From: Channa striata
Taxonomy: Eukaryota > Chordata > Actinopteri > Anabantiformes > Channidae
Length of the DNA: 64,000 nt
Assembly: GCA_033026295.1 (NCBI GenBank)
Contig: CM065174.1
Location: forward strand, 1,787,001-1,851,000
Reading direction: 5' to 3'
The position numbers and the translations under genes are program-made. How positions within the stretch are numbered: the first letter of the stretch is position 1; every line of letters begins with the position of its first letter. Under the pieces are notes generated by a model, which worked only from the letters and a program-made list of their open reading frames with translations, searched no databases and was not told where the DNA came from. Shown here one piece after another: positions 58,949-64,000 of the stretch.

Positions 58949-59287
58949 GGGACCTGACGGGTGGGCGTACGATTTGGGTACATCGTGATTCCATTTAAAC
59001 TGGGGCGTGAGAGGTTCTGAGTCAGAAATCACTAAAATTGGTTCCTGACTCGGACAGTCTCACAAGACATGAACGTAAAAGAGCTTGACATGTGAACTGA
59101 GGTCAAAGGTCACTGAGCTGACAGGTGGTTAATGCATAAAGACACATGAAATCACTTGTTCGTTAAACTAACTTTTATTTCGTGGTGATTTCAGTGAAGC
59201 GACACTTTGACGAGAGTCACAAACCCCGGAGGCTCACGGCTCCTCAAACACAAAGAGTAAATCCACATGAGCCAGGAGTAGGAGTAG

Positions 59288-59450
59288 GTCATTGAACTAG
59301 TCAACGTTCTCCGTTGTCTTTATTTTTAAATGTCTAAGCTGAAAACAGATGTTGTGATGACAGACGCTGTTCACCTCCACAACCTGCTACCGTAACCACG
59401 GCGACTGAGCTCACTCGTCAGACATCATAACGTCCTCTTTCTCTTCTCAC
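59288..59450 (-). repeat. Right arm of the imperfect inverted repeat
   Basis: The reverse complement of 59354-59412 reads GAGCTCAGTCGCCGTGGTTA then CGGTAGCAGGTTGTGGAGGT, against GAGCTCAGTCACCGTGGTTA then CGGCACAGTTGTGGAGGT at 56581. Both cores finish CGTCTGTCATCAC. Confidence 0.75.
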
Positions 59451-60109
59451 TTCCCCTGCGGCACAAACATTCACGGCTGCCTCTTTACGATACTCGTGTT
59501 TCCCGATTGACAGGGGAGCTGGGAGCACGAATCCTGAGTCACCGTAAGAGAGGAGGAAGAGCGCGGCGAAGAGGAGCGTCGTTGTGTCCAGGGCTGATAA
59601 ATGTCTGCCGGCCCCAATCAGGGGCTTTTCCCAGGAGGGAGCCGGGGACAGACGGTGCGAGGTCAAGTTCCTCTTGACGATGTGTGAAGTGTGAGTGTGA
59701 CGCTGCACTTACCACCAACTCCCAGTCACCACCGAGCTGTAACGAGCTCCACAAACTCTAAAACATGCCAATCTTCAAATCCAAAGCATGTCCACTGACG
59801 CTGAACATCCTGCGTGAACAGCCGGAGCAGCGGCTGTACATCCCACCGATGTGACACTTCACTGAGGGTTTGGTCAGAGGGTGTTTTAGGAGTCTGATGC
59901 GCTTCCAGAATCGGGCTGTTTATGATCAGGGTGGGTGCAGTCTCGGTTGATGCACGTGTCGTCAGATGATGGGAGGGTTGGTGACCGCAAGCTCCATACG
60001 AGACATCGATGCAACTGCTCAAAACGCTGTTCACGCAATGATGGGGGGAGGTTTGGGTCTGGATAATTCTCGTCACTGAAGTCGACAGTGATCTCTGTGG
60101 TTTCGATGA

Positions 60110-60175
60110 CATTCAGTGTGAGTCAAGAAGTCCAGGATCCAGTGATGATGGTGTTGGAGGTGAACTGACGTCTGT
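60110..60175 (-). mobile_element. LINE reverse-transcriptase scrap
   Basis: On the minus strand, 60145-60165 gives FTSNTII and 60124-60141 gives WILDFL in a shifted frame. They resemble the FSSAFNTI and CNWILDFLT motifs of fish LINE (Rex1/L2-like) reverse transcriptase, with the DNA between them deleted. Too short for a firm family call. Confidence 0.4.
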
Positions 60176-60410
60176 GGCAGACTGAGGTGCTGGTGCAGTG
60201 GTTCTGGTGGTAAACAGAAAGGCCTGGATCACATGATGCGATGGAGGTCATGTGGTAATTTGATGTTTGACTTTATTGGAATAAATCTTTGTGCAGCCGT
60301 CGCTTCTCCACAAATCTCAAATGTCCTCAAGCCTCCATTGGACAGTGGCGACGTGGAATCTGGTCTGATCCTTCAGTCAGAACCTGCCGTCTGGTATGAA
60401 TCTAGCTGGT

Positions 60411-60490
60411 GGCCTGGTGTCGCAGTGGGTAGAGCATCAGGCTGGGATGTAGAAGTCTTCTGGTTCAAATCCCAAGACACTCACGCTAGT
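60411..60490 (+). mobile_element. tRNA-like SINE head
   Basis: GGCCTGGTGTCGCAGTGGGT then AGAGCATCAGG has A-box character, and TGGTTCAAATCCC (60461-60473) is a good B box about 40 bases later. The acceptor stem does not pair, so it reads as a SINE head rather than a tRNA gene. Confidence 0.55.
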
Positions 60491-63443
60491 TCTGAGGACA
60501 AACTGAATTTTAACATGCACATTTTTATGTAGCCGGACATGAGTGTTATAGTGGTGCAGACCTGCATAGGTTTGTCGACACTCAGTGAAAAACCTGGATT
60601 TGCTGCTGATCAGCGTTGAAATTCTTGCCGTTTTTTTTTGTTTGCTGTTGCTGCAGTGATTCGACCCAAACACAGAGACGCGTTTTGCATATTTCAGTTC
60701 TGCATCAAGCAGTGAGAAAAATGCAGTGACCACAGAAAACGTCCCGCTGCACCATCACACTGTGACACTTCTCTTTCAAACAATCACAAGCAGGAAACAA
60801 AAGTGCAGGTGACTTCATGTTTTCTGCTCTGTGCTGGACTGTACGAGCCGCCGGGCGCAGTCCGAAAACATTTCACTTCAGCAAACCGTGAATGGACGGA
60901 TCAGCTCAGCAGGTGCTAATACGACTAATGAACCCAGGCTGTGAAAAGCAGCAGCTCCTCATTTGCCTCCTGCACTTTTATCTCTGTGTGTCTGTTTCTA
61001 TTATTATATTGCAGGAGGCATCTTCCCTTTTTCTAGACACGTGTTTTGATAAATTGAGAAAAAAACTGGCCCGATGAATCATGACAAAACAATATTTGTT
61101 TGTTTGTTTGTTTTCAGGAAGTTTCTGAAAAAGTCCGAACCCGCATTGTTGACATTTCTACTTCCCGGCACGAAGCTGGAGTTTCCCACGTTGTATTCAC
61201 TTGCAAACACACCATTGCTTTTGAAACCTGGCTGGCTGCTGTGATTGGCTGCCTGTGGTCAGGTGTGTCAGGCTTTAAAGGGCCAATGATGCAGCCCCTC
61301 CTGCTTCCTCATTGCTGCAGAATGCGAATGTTTGTGTTCCTGCTGTCATCAGTCACAGGTATGAAACCCGCACACCTCAAGGTTTAACCACGCAGCTTTG
61401 TCACACGGTGGTCAGGGGGCATTTCCGTTTGTGAGGGCCTCCATCCCCAATTCAGACCAGTCTGCAGAGTTTGGTCCAAACCCTGGAGAAAACACGCAGG
61501 GATATTTACTGCGCGTATCACAAAGGTTTCAGCCACTTGTCGGTTTAATTGTCGATGCTGTGAAGGGAAAGATTCTCTCTGTTTGAAATTCATGGAAACA
61601 AAACACGTGTTGTGAAGATTTTGGATGAAGTCCTGAACCACGCGTTGGTATTTCCCTCATTGTTGTTCAGTGCTGACGTTAGAGACAGATTTCCACTCCT
61701 GTTAAACTATGATGGATTATATTTTTCTGTTTTGTATTTAGACAAAGCTTAAAGTCTCTTTTAGTGATGAAATGAAACACTTTCAATGCTGTGATGAGTT
61801 TTAGGACCTGACCTCACCTGTACAACCTGCACACGTGCATTTTTGTCCCCATCATCCGTCCACCTGACTGCAGTTTTAGGAGACACACACAAAGACAGTG
61901 AACCTGTCCTGTCACGGTCTTTGGCTAAAGTGAAAACGAAAAAAATCTAGGGCAGCTCTGATCAAGATGGACGGACCTCAGGCTGCTGCAGTGTTGTCAC
62001 TGGTGTCCTGCCATGGACACTGTGGCTGTTTGACTTTTCTTTGTTTGGTTGACTCACGAACAGAGAAGTTAACCAGCTCCAGCGACGTCTTCAAGTCTTT
62101 ATCTGACTGCGTTGTGTCTTTGGACTGATCGTGGCTAGACGTCCACTTCATCTGTCTTTATAAACAATATGTCCAACCGTGGGCTGTCCTTCGGATCACT
62201 CTATGACCTTGTCCAGCTACATGCAAATTCGACTCTGGACCAGTGACCTGCTCAGATCTGTGGTTCTGAACCAAACTCTGGTTTCGCTGATTGGCCTCCA
62301 GGTTTTAGAAGCCCAGTGATGGCGTCACTTTGCCTGTTTGAGTGTGTTTAAGAAAGACTGATCACACATTAATACACAAAAACTACAAACTGTGCCATGA
62401 CTTTCCCTTGTGACTTTGTTCCTTCCCTGACTTGAAGATTTCTCACCATCAGTGAGTTTGTCCATTCGTTCTTTCTTTCCCGGGTTGTGCAGTGTGAGGG
62501 TGTCACTGCTGAAACCGACCAAAAACGCAAACCACAAACTAATCTTCTGGGTCAGCAGCAAGTTTCTCTTTTCCTTCATTCTCTCAGGAAGTCACATATG
62601 ACTGATTCAGTTTGTTGGGCAACGGTTTGGCTGACCCCGCTGTGTGGACGCCATGAATCTTGATGACAAGTCGTGAAATTTGTTTCCTGTCATACAGCAG
62701 CTATTGTCCCGCAGCCTTCAGACCCCTTCTCACTTTCGGTTCCTCAGAACGTCTGCGTGTTCATCAGCAGCCCCATTGTAGAGTAAGGGTTTGATGGTTT
62801 TAACTTTCAGACGATTCAAACCTGCTTCATTTGGTTAATAAACGAGACAACAACCTCTAAGGCGACTGTCTCAGTGCAGCTGGACTCTAGAAAGACTTTC
62901 AATTGCAGTTTAAACCTGTTTGTGTCAAGCCAAGGTCTCTACTATCTCGTCAAAGTGTCCGGTACAATTGTTTAGTTGTCCCGTCTCCGTCGGACATTGA
63001 GCCCGACCCTTTCTTTGTGGTTCGTGGCCCGATACCACGTTAACCTACGCAGGGAGGTGCTTGGTATTGGCGAGTACTAAAATTTAAGTGCGTGTACTGG
63101 TGCTTAGCACTTATCAGGACTTTCCTAATTCAGACATGTTTCAAACCTTTTTCCCATCCAACTTTATGTAGATACTTTTAATTTAAGACAATCCCAAGAC
63201 AAAGTCAGGACCTTAGAGATTTCTAGAGAAAACCCAACAAATCCTCTTCAAGCTTCATTTAAACAACGGAGACAAGAAGCTAATGAAGGAGAAACACGTC
63301 TCTGTCTAATTCCAGTCAGTCTGACTGCTGCAGCATTTTGGGTTATTTGGCTTCCTACGGAGACACTGGGACGTCCTGATGGTCAGTTAGAGGAAAAAAC
63401 ACACCGTACAAATACAGCTTTGGTAAGATCACCAAAAAAGATC
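60491..63443. other. Right flank, last part
   Basis: No coding exon recognised. Contains a short (TTTG)n run near 61096-61112. Otherwise unique-looking noncoding sequence. Confidence 0.55.
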
Positions 63444-63605
63444 AGTGGCTTCCGGCTTGTCCTTTCAGGGGTCAAGTGATTTCACACCAGACGCCCTTCC
63501 TGCCGCAGTGGATGGGTGGGGCCACACCTGGTGGGGTGGGATTCAAACCCACGTCCCTCTGTACCTTAAGCTAACACTCTAGCACTGAGCCACCAGGCCT
63601 TCCGA
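63444..63605 (-). mobile_element. tRNA-derived SINE on the minus strand
   Basis: The reverse complement begins GGCCTGGTGGCTCAGTGCTA GAG (A box) and has GTGGGTTTGAATCCCACC (B box, 63535-63552). A body including CAGGAAGGGCGTCTGGTGTG follows, a module common in fish SINEs. The tRNA head no longer folds properly. Confidence 0.75.
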
Positions 63606-64000
63606 ACTGAAACATTGACTCATCAAAACTAAAACTGGCCACAGAAATTCTTATTTGTGAGCCGCAATCAAACCATTTCAAATCGACAGATTGTGTTGCG
63701 AGTTCGTAACGTTGTTTTAATCCTCGTGAAATTGTGTAACTCATATTTACACTGTGAGAACTATTAAATGTTCGCTGTGACAGCTGAGGAAAGGCGGCTG
63801 CATTTCTGATGAATCACACCGACCTGTGTTCTGTCACTGTTTGGCTGCTTACATCACTTTTATGCAGTGTGTGTGTGTGAGTGAGTGAGTGTGTGTTCAC
63901 ACTGTAGTTGGATTTTGCGACATGGATCTTTATGAAGACGAGTTGTTTACACCCGTTACACGATGAAGTTTGACTGAAACTTCACACACGGAGCAGAAAA

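Noticed and set aside
60095..60112. Conserved gene on the minus strand at 59726-60112
   Set aside because: The 128-codon frame has no family resemblance, and the neighbouring DNA carries LINE-like motifs, so it is more likely repeat-derived or chance.
61100..61387. Possible coding exon after an acceptor-like TGTTTTCAG
   Set aside because: The frame is short, has no recognised domain and no partner exons were found nearby.

Overview
The window is vertebrate nuclear DNA, almost certainly from a spiny-rayed (acanthomorph) teleost. It has large GT-AG introns, many long (CA/TG)n microsatellites, tRNA-derived SINEs, decayed Tc1/mariner and LINE pieces, and two protein-coding genes whose exons I joined by hand. 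Species cannot be named from sequence alone.

Layout. 1-640: left flank, no gene seen. 640-842: compact promoter with CCAAT boxes, an E-box, a CRE-like palindrome and a YY1-like start region. 843-33496: timm50, 11 coding exons and 391 aa, encoding the inner-membrane receptor of the TIM23 mitochondrial import complex. Most of its 33 kb is intron, carrying long pyrimidine tracts, a Tc1/mariner graveyard in intron 6 and other repeat scraps. About 34.1-41.07 kb: intergenic, with a GC-rich part at 37-38.1 kb where CACGTG E-boxes, a T-box palindrome and an RBPJ-type site cluster. 41.07-52.6 kb: a Notch ligand gene, 10 coding exons and 678 aa, best matched to deltaC (dlc). It has a TATA box, full MNLL-DSL-8xEGF-TM architecture, a C-terminal ATEV PDZ ligand, and a 3' UTR with Pumilio and AU-rich elements. 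52.6-64 kb: right flank without a recognisable gene, rich in microsatellites and SINE/LINE pieces, with an imperfect inverted repeat whose arms lie about 2.7 kb apart.

The two genes do unrelated jobs, mitochondrial import and Notch signalling. Their same-strand order mirrors TIMM50-DLL3 in mammals, so the dlc locus looks like the positional counterpart of mammalian DLL3. I found no wholly new biological system. The best leads are the candidate segmentation-clock control region upstream of dlc, the decay elements in its 3' UTR, the paired microexons in timm50 with a pyrimidine tract just upstream, and the inverted repeat at 56.6/59.4 kb. All exon boundaries come from reading frame, splice consensus and remembered family sequences; no search was run.
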